Source: Desulfobacter sp. (GTDB lineage Bacteria; Desulfobacterota; Desulfobacteria; Desulfobacterales; Desulfobacteraceae). From it: DNA of 31,143 nt. Where the stretch lies: assembly GCA_030145005.1 (NCBI GenBank), contig JAQYWJ010000002.1, forward strand, positions 1 through 31,143. The letters run 5' to 3'. A program made the position numbers and the translations under genes. The notes under the pieces are model-generated. The model saw nothing but the letters and a program-made list of their open reading frames with translations, ran no database searches and was not told the DNA's origin. Each line of letters begins with the position of its first letter. Positions within the stretch are counted from its first letter, which is position 1. Positions 6,995 through 15,935 of the stretch are shown one piece after another.

Positions 6995-7729
6995 TTGGAT
7001 ATGAAACCTGAGTTTCAACGGGTTCTGATCAAGTTAAGTGGTGAAGCCCTGATGGGTAATCAGGGCTTCGGCATTACGCCCGAAATGATAAACTATGTGG
7101 CTGGTGAAGTGGCCAAGGTGTTTCGTTTGGGTGTGGAAATTTCAATTGTTGTGGGTGGCGGCAACATTTTTCGCGGGGTGGCAGGGTCTTCTGCCGGTAT
7201 GGACCGGACGTCTGCCGACAATATGGGTATGCTGGCCACTGTTATTAACAGCCTGGCCCTATGCGATGCCTTGGAAAAGCACGATATCCCCACAAGGGTT
7301 CAGTCTGCCATCCGCATGGATAGGGTGGCAGAGCCTTTTATCCGCAGAAAAGCCATCCGCCACCTGGAAAAGGGCAGGGTGGTGATTTTTGCCGCTGGTA
7401 CCGGAAATCCTTACTTTACAACGGACACGGCGGCAGTTCTTCGCGCCAACGAAGTCCGTGCCCAGATCATTTTCAAGGCTACCCAGGTGGATGGGGTGTA
7501 TGACAAAGATCCCCAGGTCCATGATGATGCTGTGATGTTTGATAAGCTGTCGTATATGCGGGTGATTGAAAAACAGCTTCATGTCATGGATATGACAGCC
7601 ATATCCCTTGCCATGGAACATGACCTTCCTTTACAGGTGCTCAACCTGCACAAGGCCGACAATATTTATAAAGCGGCCACGGGCGGGGAAATCGGTACAC
7701 GGATTTATAATAAATTAAAGGACGTGTGA
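6995..7729 (+). CDS. pyrH: UMP kinase
   Basis: Hexameric amino-acid-kinase-fold enzyme that phosphorylates UMP to UDP, a regulated step of pyrimidine supply. Motifs are KLSGEALMG near the N-terminus, GGGNIFRG, RTSADNMGMLATVIN and GTGNPYFTTDTAA; the length of 244 residues is usual. Two starts are possible: TTG at 6995, nine bases after AGGAG, and ATG at 7001, fifteen bases after it. Spacing favours TTG, while the codon favours ATG. It sits between tsf and frr as in most bacteria. Confidence 0.96.
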   Translation: MDMKPEFQRVLIKLSGEALMGNQGFGITPEMINYVAGEVAKVFRLGVEISIVVGGGNIFRGVAGSSAGMDRTSADNMGMLATVINSLALCDALEKHDIPTRVQSAIRMDRVAEPFIRRKAIRHLEKGRVVIFAAGTGNPYFTTDTAAVLRANEVRAQIIFKATQVDGVYDKDPQVHDDAVMFDKLSYMRVIEKQLHVMDMTAISLAMEHDLPLQVLNLHKADNIYKAATGGEIGTRIYNKLKDV

Positions 7730-7731
7730 AT

Positions 7732-8289
7732 ATGATTAATGAGGTGCTTGAAGAAACCAGAGACCGCATGGGCAAATCCGAGAACGCATTTGAAACCGAA
7801 CTTGGCAAAGTGCGCACCGGAAGGGCTTCCCAGTCCATGCTTGACAACGTTAGGGTAGATTACTACGGCACACAGACCCCCCTTCCCCAGATGGCCACCG
7901 TATCTGTGCCTGAAAGCCGGCTGCTCACCGTAAAGCCATGGGACGCTTCAGTTATCAATGAGGTGGAAAAAGCGATATTAAAGGCGAATCTTGGGCTTAC
8001 ACCTTCCAATGACGGTAAGTTGATTCGTATTTCCATCCCACCGTTGACTGAAGAGCGCAGGAAAGAGATCGTAAAAAGCGTGGCCAAAACCTGTGAGGAA
8101 TTCAAGGTCGCCGTCAGAAATATTCGCCGGGATTCCAACGAGATGCTCAAGGATCTACAAAAAGAAGGTGATATTTCTGAAGACGACAGTTTCAAAGCCC
8201 AGAAGCAGGTTCAGGAATTCACCGACGTTTCCATCAAGAAGTTGGACAACATCTTTGCCGCCAAGGAAAAGGAAATTCTTGAAGTCTGA
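7732..8289 (+). CDS. frr: ribosome recycling factor
   Basis: With EF-G it splits post-termination ribosomes. The ATG at 7732 gives 185 residues, the classic length, starting MINEVLEETRDRMGK. It contains the GKVRTGRAS segment of the three-helix bundle and IRRDSNEMLKDL near the C-terminus. AAAGGA lies eight bases before this ATG; an in-frame GTG at 7726 overlaps the pyrH stop and is less likely. Its 3' end overlaps the probable uppS start. Confidence 0.97.
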   Translation: MINEVLEETRDRMGKSENAFETELGKVRTGRASQSMLDNVRVDYYGTQTPLPQMATVSVPESRLLTVKPWDASVINEVEKAILKANLGLTPSNDGKLIRISIPPLTEERRKEIVKSVAKTCEEFKVAVRNIRRDSNEMLKDLQKEGDISEDDSFKAQKQVQEFTDVSIKKLDNIFAAKEKEILEV

Positions 8290-9022
8290 TTCTAAGATAC
8301 AGGTGCCCGACGGACTGGATCTAAACGCGATTCCCGCCCATGTGGCATTTATCATGGACGGAAACGGTCGTTGGGCAAAAAAAAGGCTGATGAACCGGGT
8401 TAGAGGTCATGAACAGGGGGCGCAAACTGTCAAGAAGGTCGTCACGACCTGCAGGGAACTGCGCATTGACGTGCTCACCCTGTATGCCTTTTCCACGGAA
8501 AATTGGGATAGACCCAAGGAAGAGGTCAAGGCCCTGATGTACCTGCTTAAACGTTTTCTTAAAAACGAAACCGAAGAACTACGAGAGAAGGATATCCGGC
8601 TTAATATTATCGGCCAGATTGAACGGCTTCCCGGTGATGTACGAAGGGAAGCTGAACAGGCCATGGCTGCTACAGAAAAGAATTCGGCCATGATTCTGAA
8701 TCTGGCCTTAAGCTACGGGGCCCGGGAAGAAATTACCAGGGCGGTTCAACAGATTGCCGCTAAAGTACGGTCCGGAACGCTTGGGGACAAAGACATTACG
8801 GATAAAACGATTTCTGATCATCTCTATACTGCCGGTATGCCGGATCCGGACCTTATCATTCGTACGTCTGCAGAGTTCAGACTTTCCAATTTTCTCATGT
8901 GGCAGGCCGCATATTCTGAGCTGGCTTTTACACCGACCCTATGGCCTGATTTTACCAGGCAGGAGTTTTATCAGATTTTAATTGATTACCAGCAACGGGA
9001 CCGGCGTTTCGGGAAGGTATGA
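8279..9022 (+). CDS. uppS: isoprenyl transferase, undecaprenyl diphosphate synthase
   Basis: Condenses eight isopentenyl-PP units with farnesyl-PP to make the C55 carrier for peptidoglycan and surface polysaccharides. It has HVAFIMDGNGRWAKKR with the catalytic Asp at about residue 27, then STENWDRPKEEV and IIRTSAEFRLSNFLMWQ. The reading frame is open upstream to 8093, but that part is frr in another frame. TTG at 8279, preceded by AAAAGGA, gives 247 residues, the normal size; GTG at 8303 is the alternative. In the last motif the usual Gly before the conserved Glu is Ala (SAE). It overlaps frr by 11 bases and cdsA by the stop codon. Confidence 0.94.
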   Translation: MKSDSKIQVPDGLDLNAIPAHVAFIMDGNGRWAKKRLMNRVRGHEQGAQTVKKVVTTCRELRIDVLTLYAFSTENWDRPKEEVKALMYLLKRFLKNETEELREKDIRLNIIGQIERLPGDVRREAEQAMAATEKNSAMILNLALSYGAREEITRAVQQIAAKVRSGTLGDKDITDKTISDHLYTAGMPDPDLIIRTSAEFRLSNFLMWQAAYSELAFTPTLWPDFTRQEFYQILIDYQQRDRRFGKV

Positions 9023-9837
9023 TGCAGCACTTCAAACGATGGCTCACCGCACTAATTCTTATCCCATTTTTGCTCTGGGCTATTATTAAAGGGTCTATAC
9101 TGTTGTTTGCCGCCCTGGTATCCGGGGTTTCCATTTTTGCGATAGTTGAATATTTTAATATTATCTGTGCCAATGATACCGGACCCATTTCCCAGGCCAC
9201 CCGGATTATCGCCTATGCGGCCTGTCTGCTGTTGGTCATGGGGGCATGTCTCGGGTCCTGGCCGATTCTTTTTTTTATTCTTGCCCTGAATATGATGGCC
9301 CTTTGTGTGTTTGTACTGGCACGTTTTTCTACCTTGCCCCATATTTTTGACCTGGTGGCCCGGCAGGTGCTTGGCGTTGTCTATATCCCTTTGTCTCTGG
9401 CCCTTCTGGTTTTTATCCGGAACACAGAAGGCGGGGCTTTATGGGTGATCTGGTTGCTCATAGTCTGTTTTGCCAATGATACTGGTGCGCTATATGTGGG
9501 AACGTTTAAGGGCAAAAATAAACTTGCGCCTAAAATCAGTCCCAATAAAACCATTGAAGGGGCTGTGGGTGGACTGGTGATCTCGGTGACGGCCGGGCTC
9601 GTGTTTAATCTGGTTTTCTTCCGGGATGTGCCCCTTGCCTTGACTAGTATACCCTGCGCTTTGTGCGTTGCCGTTGCAGGTCAAATCGGTGACCTTTTTG
9701 AGTCTGCCATGAAGCGGGTGGGGCGCATCAAGGATTCGGGAAAAATTCTGCCGGGTCACGGCGGTATGCTGGACCGCATTGACGGGTTGCTTCTTGCCAT
9801 TCCGGCATTCTATTATTTTGCGGTGTTTGTCCTTTGA
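9022..9837 (+). CDS. cdsA: phosphatidate cytidylyltransferase (CDP-diglyceride synthase)
   Basis: Integral membrane enzyme that makes CDP-diacylglycerol from CTP and phosphatidate, the precursor of all phospholipids. The protein is about 271 residues and mostly hydrophobic, with several membrane segments from the first residues (LTALILIPFLLWAII) onward. The C-terminal family signature is complete: SAMKRVGRIKDSGKILPGHG, then GMLDRIDG. Tandem ATG codons at 9019 and 9022 are both possible; 9022 gives better spacing from GGGAAGG. The gene overlaps uppS and, by four bases, dxr. Confidence 0.96.
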   Translation: MQHFKRWLTALILIPFLLWAIIKGSILLFAALVSGVSIFAIVEYFNIICANDTGPISQATRIIAYAACLLLVMGACLGSWPILFFILALNMMALCVFVLARFSTLPHIFDLVARQVLGVVYIPLSLALLVFIRNTEGGALWVIWLLIVCFANDTGALYVGTFKGKNKLAPKISPNKTIEGAVGGLVISVTAGLVFNLVFFRDVPLALTSIPCALCVAVAGQIGDLFESAMKRVGRIKDSGKILPGHGGMLDRIDGLLLAIPAFYYFAVFVL

Positions 9838-10994
9838 AAACGCTTACCATTCTGGGCTCTACAGGTTCCATCGGCACATCTGCCCTTAAGGTGGTGGACA
9901 TGCACCCGGACAAGTTCAGGGTCAAATGTCTGACCTGTGCTACGAATATTGATCTTCTGGCAGCGCAGATAAAACAGTTTAGGCCGGCCATGGTCGCCGT
10001 GCTGGACGAACAGCGTGCCGGCCGTCTGGCAAAAATGCTTGCCGGCCGGTTTTGCCCCGAAATCCTATGGGGTGAATCCGGTTTTATTGCCGCAGCCCAA
10101 TGGGCGGATTCGGATATGGTGCTTGCCGCCATGGTGGGTGCCGCAGGCCTTGCCCCGGCCCTTGCCGCCATTGACGCCGGTAAGCAACTGGCCCTTGCCA
10201 ATAAGGAAACTCTGGTTATGGCCGGTGACATTGTTATGGCACGGGCACGTGAAAAAGGGGTTGATATCCTGCCGGTTGATTCCGAACACTGCGCCATTTT
10301 TCAATGCCTGCAGGGCAACCAAAAACGCGATCTTAAAAAAATTTTTCTCACGGCCTCGGGCGGCCCTTTCAGGAATCTGCCCCATGACCGGTTTAAGTTC
10401 ATTACACCTGCCCGGGCCCTGGACCATCCCACCTGGAACATGGGTGCTAAAATATCCATTGATTCCGCCACCCTGATGAATAAGGCTTTGGAGGTCATTG
10501 AAGCGGTTCGGCTTTTTGATATCAGTGTTGAGCAGATCCAGGTGTTAATTCACCCCCAGAGCATTGTCCATTCCATGGTGGGGTTCAAAGACGGCGGTGT
10601 TATAGCACAATTAGGCGAACCGGACATGATGCACGCCATTGCCTATGCCTTTTCCTATCCGGACCGCATGGATCTTAACCTAAATTTTCCTGATTTTGCC
10701 GGCATGGATGGATTAACCTTTGACGTCCCTGATTCAAAACGCTTTCCATCCCTTGGATTTGCCTGTGAAGCCTGCCGCAGGGGCGGGACTCTGCCTGCTG
10801 TTATGAATGCTGCCAACGAAGCTGCCGTGGATGCCTTTCTAAAAGAACGTATTGGCTTTGCTGATATTTTCACCCTGGTCAGTGGGGTCATGGGGGCCCA
10901 TACCTGCATTGACAATCCTGAGCTTTCAGGTATTATTGAGGCCGATCGCTGGGCCAGGGAAAAAGCACAATCTCTGATCCAAAATCTTGCGTAA
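9834..10994 (+). CDS. dxr: 1-deoxy-D-xylulose 5-phosphate reductoisomerase
   Basis: Second step of the MEP pathway, converting DXP to MEP with NADPH and a divalent metal; it supplies the isoprenoids used by UppS upstream. The 386-residue protein has the NADPH motif GSTGSIG at 8-14, then LANKETLVMAG, VDSEHCAIFQ, LTASGGPF, SIDSATLMNKALEVIEA and IHPQSIVHSMV, all typical. The start is TTG at 9834 within TTGA shared with the cdsA stop, so translation is probably coupled. No strong ribosome-binding site is visible. Confidence 0.97.
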   Translation: MKTLTILGSTGSIGTSALKVVDMHPDKFRVKCLTCATNIDLLAAQIKQFRPAMVAVLDEQRAGRLAKMLAGRFCPEILWGESGFIAAAQWADSDMVLAAMVGAAGLAPALAAIDAGKQLALANKETLVMAGDIVMARAREKGVDILPVDSEHCAIFQCLQGNQKRDLKKIFLTASGGPFRNLPHDRFKFITPARALDHPTWNMGAKISIDSATLMNKALEVIEAVRLFDISVEQIQVLIHPQSIVHSMVGFKDGGVIAQLGEPDMMHAIAYAFSYPDRMDLNLNFPDFAGMDGLTFDVPDSKRFPSLGFACEACRRGGTLPAVMNAANEAAVDAFLKERIGFADIFTLVSGVMGAHTCIDNPELSGIIEADRWAREKAQSLIQNLA

Positions 10995-11014
10995 CAAACT
11001 TTAGGAAAATCGAT

Positions 11015-12097
11015 ATGGGTCACTCTCTTTTTGCATTTATCATTGTTATTGGCGTACTGGTTTTTGTCCATGAACTGGGTCATTTTCTTATCGCCCGGGC
11101 CTGCGGCGTGGGGGTTGAGGTTTTTTCCCTGGGGTTTGGACCAAAAATTTTTAAAATAAAACGGGGAATGACCGACTATTGTATTTCAGCTATTCCTCTG
11201 GGTGGATACGTTAAAATGACCGGAGAGGAGCCCGGTGCTGCTCAAGTCCTGGATGAAAAAGACCGTCATCTCTCCTTTACCCATAAAAGCGTGGGGCAAA
11301 GGGCGCTGATCGCCGCTGCGGGCCCGGCATTTAATTTTTTTCTGGCCATCGTGATTTTTTACTTTTTATATCAAATCAGCGGCGTGTACATGGGACTGCC
11401 CCAGGTGGGTCAGGTAATGGGTGATTCTGCGGCCATGGCTGCAGGCATTAAAAAGGGGGATGTCATAAAGGAAATTGACAACACACCTGTTCATTCTTTT
11501 GAAGACATTTCCCGGATTGTCTCAAAAAGTGAAGGCAAGTCCCTGGCCATTCTTGTGGAACGGGAAGGTGAAGTACATTCTTTTACGATTACACCTAGGA
11601 TACGGGAAGAGAAGAATCTGTTCGGGGAGACCGTGAACCGGTTTGTGATTGGTATTATCGGCACCGGCGAAACCTTTCACCAGCCTTTAAATCCTGTTGA
11701 AGCTGCGGTTCGTGCCGTATCCGATACCTACGGGATGGTGAAACTGACGATTTTGTCCGTGGTAAAAATGTTCACAGGGGCCGTGTCTGCCGACAATCTG
11801 GGCGGTCCTATCATGATTGCCAAGATGGCCGGGGATCAGGCCAAAGCCGGGTTTGAAAATTTTGTATGGTTTATCGCGCTCATCTCTGTAAATCTTGGGA
11901 TCATCAATCTGTTCCCCATCCCGGTTTTAGATGGGGGGCATCTTTTATTTTTAAGCATTGAAGCGGTTAAAGGCAGCCCTGTCAGCACCCGGGTGCGCGA
12001 GAGAATGATTCAATTCGGGGCAGCTGTGCTGATAACTTTAATGATTTTTGTCTTTTATAATGACATAGTCAAATTATTCAACGGTGGATTACAATGA
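11015..12097 (+). CDS. rseP: RIP metalloprotease of the RseP/S2P family
   Basis: Membrane-embedded zinc protease (peptidase M50) that cuts transmembrane substrates such as anti-sigma factors and leftover signal peptides. The active site HELGH is at residues 19-23 in the first membrane helix, and the second motif NLFPIPVLDGGH is near residue 300. A single PDZ domain lies between (roughly 110-210, with PQVGQVMGDSAAMAAGIKKG). E. coli RseP has two PDZ domains and about 450 residues; this 360-residue form with one PDZ is common elsewhere. It closes the conserved cluster after dxr. The usual next gene bamA is absent; purL follows by a 4-base overlap. Confidence 0.95.
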   Translation: MGHSLFAFIIVIGVLVFVHELGHFLIARACGVGVEVFSLGFGPKIFKIKRGMTDYCISAIPLGGYVKMTGEEPGAAQVLDEKDRHLSFTHKSVGQRALIAAAGPAFNFFLAIVIFYFLYQISGVYMGLPQVGQVMGDSAAMAAGIKKGDVIKEIDNTPVHSFEDISRIVSKSEGKSLAILVEREGEVHSFTITPRIREEKNLFGETVNRFVIGIIGTGETFHQPLNPVEAAVRAVSDTYGMVKLTILSVVKMFTGAVSADNLGGPIMIAKMAGDQAKAGFENFVWFIALISVNLGIINLFPIPVLDGGHLLFLSIEAVKGSPVSTRVRERMIQFGAAVLITLMIFVFYNDIVKLFNGGLQ

Positions 12098-15096
12098 TTT
12101 CCAACATCGAAATCACGTTAAAACAGGATTTAAGGGATGCCGAAGGCCAGTCTTTGGTGAAAAAGGCCAGTGCCTATTTCGGTATTAAAATGGATGATGC
12201 TCGCTGCATCAATATCGTAACCGTGGAGTCTGATCTGAGTCAGGACGAACTGGAAACCATACGCCGGGAGGTGTTTACCAATCCTGTTATTCAGGAATCC
12301 AGCCTTGCGCCTTTAGATATTGACTTTCATTTCTGTATCTGGGTGGGATTTCGTCCAGGGGTCCGGGATAATGCCGGGGCTACCGCTGTGGAAGCGGTCA
12401 GGGATCTTCTTAAAAAAGATTTTTTGGTCCATGAGAACATTTACACATCTAAACGGTACTGCCTGACCGGGGCTGATCTGACCCGGGAAGATGCTGAAAA
12501 GATCGCCGGCCAGATTCTGTCCAATGGTATTATCCAGCAGTACAAAGTGTTTGGCAAAGACGAATGGGACAAAAAGATCGGGGCGGATGTAAAACCTGCC
12601 AAGGTTATTTTAAATCATACGCCCGGCTTTGACACCATGGATATTGATACCGATGAGATTCTTGCCCAAATTTCCCATGAGCGCAGTCTGTCACTGAATC
12701 CCATGGATATTCCTGTGATCCGGGGGTATTTCCTGGATGAAAAAGTTCTGGCAGAGCGGGCGCAAATGGGGTTGTCAAAGCCCACGGATGTGGAGCTTGA
12801 ATATATTTCCCAGTCCCGGTCCGACCATTGCTGCCACAACACCTTTAACGGCATTTTCAGGTATACGGACACGGAAACCGGTGAAACTACGCAGGAAAAT
12901 TCGCTGTTTAAAACCTATATCAAAACACCCACCCTGGCCCTGAAAGATACCAAAGACTGGGTGGTTTCGGTGTTATGGGACAATGCCGGTGTGGGCTCTT
13001 TCGATGATGAAAACAATTATGTGATCACAGGAGAAACCCATAACTCGCCTTCCAACATGGAAGCCTACGGCGGTGCCATCACAGGGATTGTGGGGGTTTA
13101 TCGTGATCCCATGGGTACGGGCCTTGGTTCCAAGTTGTTCATGGGCAGTTTCGGATTCTGCGTGGGCGATATCAATTATAACGGTTCATTAAAGCCCCCC
13201 CTTCACCCCCGGCGTCTGCTTGATGGGGTTATTGAAGGTGTCAAGGACGGGGGGAATAAAAGCGGAGTGCCGACGACCTTTGGTCAGACCCTGTTTGATC
13301 CCGGTTACATGGGTAAAGCCCTGGTTTTTGTAACCGCTTTGGGGATTATGCCCAAAACCGTGAATGGTAAGCCGAGCCATGAGAAAACCACCTCTCCGGG
13401 CGAGTTAATCATCATGAGCGGCGGCCGTGTGGGCAAAGACGGTATCCACGGGGTAACGGCCTCTTCCAAAAGCTTTTCCGAAAATACCCCGGCCGGGCAT
13501 GTCCAGATCGGCGATCCCTACACCCAGAAAAAAATGCATGATTTTCTGCTGATATGCCGGGATGAAGGGCTGATCACCTTTATTACGGACAACGGTGGCG
13601 GTGGATTGTCCTCTTCCGTGGGCGAATCCGCCATGCTCTCCAACGGGTGTGAGGTCTGGCTGGATAAGGTGCCCTTGAAATACGAGGGCCTGGACATGTG
13701 GGAAATCTGGATTTCCGAATCCCAGGAGCGCATGACCATTGCCATCAAGCCCGAAAACCTGGACCGGTTTATGGCTTTGTCTGATCTTCATGAGGTTGAA
13801 TCCACGGTTATCGGAAAATATACGGATTCAGGCAAACTGCATATCAAATACAAGGATGAAACCTGTGCTTATGTGGATATGGATCTTCTTGATAAAGGGT
13901 TCCCGGCCTGGGAATTTGAGGCCGTCTGGACGCCGCCTGGGGCCCGCGGACTGACAGAACCCGTGATTTCCACACCAACGGACTTTAATGGCCTGCTTGA
14001 ACAGATGCTGGCCAGGCCCAATATCTGCGGCAAGGAGTGGATCATCCGTCAGTACGACCACGAGGTCCAGGGCGGCTCCGTGATCAAGCCCCTGGTGGGA
14101 ATCAACCGTAACATCCCCACGGATGCTTCGGTCACCCGGCCTGTGCTTACCAGCGAGCGCGGGCTTGCCTTTTCCCAGAGTATTTTGCCTTGGTACTCAA
14201 AAATTGATGCATATAATATGATGGCCTGTACCATTGATGAGGCGGTTCGTCGTCTCATTGCCGTGGGTGGTTCTTTGGATCACATCGGTGGTGTGGACAA
14301 TTTCTGCTGGCCGGATATCGGATATGACGCCCGGTCCAATCCGGACGGGAAATTTAAGGCAGCCCAGCTTGTCCGGGCCTGCCGGGCCTTGAAAGATGCC
14401 TGCATGGCCTATGGGATTCCATTGCTATCCGGCAAGGACTCCATGTATGTGGACGGCCATCTGGAAGGGGCGTTTGGTGAGCGTATCAAAGTGTCTGCCC
14501 TTGAGACGGTTCAGTTCTCCGCCGTATCCCTGGTTTCCGATGTCAGCCGCTGTGTGACCCTGGAACCCAAAACAGCGGGCGATCTTGTTTATGTGCTGGG
14601 CAGCACCGGGGATGAACTGGGTGCATCGGAGTATTACGAGATGTTTGAAAAAACCGGTCTCAATGTGCCCCGGGTGGATTTTGCAAAACTTAAAACTTTA
14701 TACAAGGCCCTGGAAAAAGCCATTGACACCGAACTGGTTGCCTCCTGCCATGCTGTGGGACGCGGCGGTTTAGGCATTCACTTCAGCCTTGTGGTAATGG
14801 CCGGCGGACTTGGCCTTGACATTAATATGGCCGGGCTGCCCTTGACAGACGATTTGCCGCTTTCCAGTGAAAAAGCCTTATTTTCAGAGTCTGCAGGGCG
14901 ATTTATCGTCACCGTGGGCCCGGATAAAAAACAAACCTTTGAAAAACTGTGTAAGGGTCTGCCCTGTGCATGTCTGGGCATGGTAACCGACAGTCATGAC
15001 CGGCTCAAAATTGCATCAGACGGTAAACCTGTGGCAGATTTGACGATTGAAACCCTTGATTCAGCATTCAACAAGACCTTTGGAGATAAGATATGA
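12094..15096 (+). CDS. purL: phosphoribosylformylglycinamidine synthase, PurS-PurS-PurL fusion
   Basis: Synthetase subunit for step four of purine synthesis, converting FGAR to FGAM with ammonia from PurQ. At 1000 residues it lies between small PurL (about 740) and the E. coli single-chain enzyme (about 1295). The N-terminus contains two PurS-like units: about 2-72 (ITLKQDLRDAEGQSLVKKA) and about 77-152 (VGFRPGVRDNAGATAVEAV). The PurL part then starts with SRSDHCCH near 241-248, equivalent to the usual SEHCSH, followed by ITGETHNSPSNMEAYGG and FITDNGGGGLSSSVGES. The glutaminase domain is missing from the chain and is encoded by the next gene. This mirrors a large PurL cut before its glutaminase. 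ATGA overlaps couple it to both rseP and purQ. Confidence 0.93.
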   Translation: MISNIEITLKQDLRDAEGQSLVKKASAYFGIKMDDARCINIVTVESDLSQDELETIRREVFTNPVIQESSLAPLDIDFHFCIWVGFRPGVRDNAGATAVEAVRDLLKKDFLVHENIYTSKRYCLTGADLTREDAEKIAGQILSNGIIQQYKVFGKDEWDKKIGADVKPAKVILNHTPGFDTMDIDTDEILAQISHERSLSLNPMDIPVIRGYFLDEKVLAERAQMGLSKPTDVELEYISQSRSDHCCHNTFNGIFRYTDTETGETTQENSLFKTYIKTPTLALKDTKDWVVSVLWDNAGVGSFDDENNYVITGETHNSPSNMEAYGGAITGIVGVYRDPMGTGLGSKLFMGSFGFCVGDINYNGSLKPPLHPRRLLDGVIEGVKDGGNKSGVPTTFGQTLFDPGYMGKALVFVTALGIMPKTVNGKPSHEKTTSPGELIIMSGGRVGKDGIHGVTASSKSFSENTPAGHVQIGDPYTQKKMHDFLLICRDEGLITFITDNGGGGLSSSVGESAMLSNGCEVWLDKVPLKYEGLDMWEIWISESQERMTIAIKPENLDRFMALSDLHEVESTVIGKYTDSGKLHIKYKDETCAYVDMDLLDKGFPAWEFEAVWTPPGARGLTEPVISTPTDFNGLLEQMLARPNICGKEWIIRQYDHEVQGGSVIKPLVGINRNIPTDASVTRPVLTSERGLAFSQSILPWYSKIDAYNMMACTIDEAVRRLIAVGGSLDHIGGVDNFCWPDIGYDARSNPDGKFKAAQLVRACRALKDACMAYGIPLLSGKDSMYVDGHLEGAFGERIKVSALETVQFSAVSLVSDVSRCVTLEPKTAGDLVYVLGSTGDELGASEYYEMFEKTGLNVPRVDFAKLKTLYKALEKAIDTELVASCHAVGRGGLGIHFSLVVMAGGLGLDINMAGLPLTDDLPLSSEKALFSESAGRFIVTVGPDKKQTFEKLCKGLPCACLGMVTDSHDRLKIASDGKPVADLTIETLDSAFNKTFGDKI

Positions 15097-15920
15097 GCGG
15101 CGCAAGCGCTGTAAAAGCGCTGATACTGACGGGATTTGGCCTGAACTGTGATTATGAAACCGCCTTTGCCTTTGAAAAGGCCGGCGCCTGTGCCCACAGG
15201 GTGCATATTAACTCTTTGATTTACGGCGATGTCCGATTGGCGGATTTCCAGATCCTTGCATTTGGCGGCGGTTTTTCCTGGGGGGACGACCATGGGGCAG
15301 GGGTGATCCAGGCCCTGAAACTGAAGAACAATATCGGCAAAGATTTACTGGACTTTGTCGCTGGCGGCAAATTGGTCATTGGTATCTGCAACGGATTCCA
15401 GGCCCTTGTGAATTTGGGGCTGTTACCTGGATTGGACCAGGATTATACCCGCAGGTCCGTGGCCATTACCTATAATGACTGCGGCAATTTCAGGGACCAG
15501 TGGGCCCGGCTTGTGCCCGATGCAGAGAGTCCCTGTGTGTTTACAAAGGGCTTGGGCGTATCTGACTATCCGGTACGCCATGGTGAAGGAAAGGTTGTGG
15601 CTGAACCTGAAGTTATTGAACGCCTTGTTGCCAACCGCCAGGTGGTATTCCGGTATGCAGATGAAAATGGTGCGCCTGCAAACGGCGCCTTTCCGGCCAA
15701 CCCCAATGGGGCTGTGGATGATATTGCGGGGATCTGTGATCCCACAGGCCGAATATTCGGCCTGATGCCCCATCCCGAAGGCTATAATCATTTTGGCAAC
15801 CATCCGGACTGGCCCAGGCAGAAAGCTGCAGCAAAGCGCCTTGGAAAATCCTTGGAAGAGACCATTACCACCGGGATACGGCTGTTTGAAAACGGTGTGA
15901 ACTATATCCAAAGCCTGTAA
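15093..15920 (+). CDS. purQ: phosphoribosylformylglycinamidine synthase glutaminase subunit
   Basis: Class I glutamine amidotransferase that feeds ammonia to PurL. The nucleophile is Cys99 in VIGICNGFQAL, and the His-Glu pair is at 227 and 229 in MPHPEGYNHFGNHP. The oxyanion region is AFGGGFSWGDDHGAG at about 56-70. At 275 residues it is longer than B. subtilis PurQ (about 227) and closer to the glutaminase domain of large PurL proteins, fitting the idea of a split clade-II-like enzyme. It overlaps purL by four bases (ATGA). Confidence 0.95.
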   Translation: MSGASAVKALILTGFGLNCDYETAFAFEKAGACAHRVHINSLIYGDVRLADFQILAFGGGFSWGDDHGAGVIQALKLKNNIGKDLLDFVAGGKLVIGICNGFQALVNLGLLPGLDQDYTRRSVAITYNDCGNFRDQWARLVPDAESPCVFTKGLGVSDYPVRHGEGKVVAEPEVIERLVANRQVVFRYADENGAPANGAFPANPNGAVDDIAGICDPTGRIFGLMPHPEGYNHFGNHPDWPRQKAAAKRLGKSLEETITTGIRLFENGVNYIQSL

Positions 15921-15935
15921 ATTCCTATATTTATC

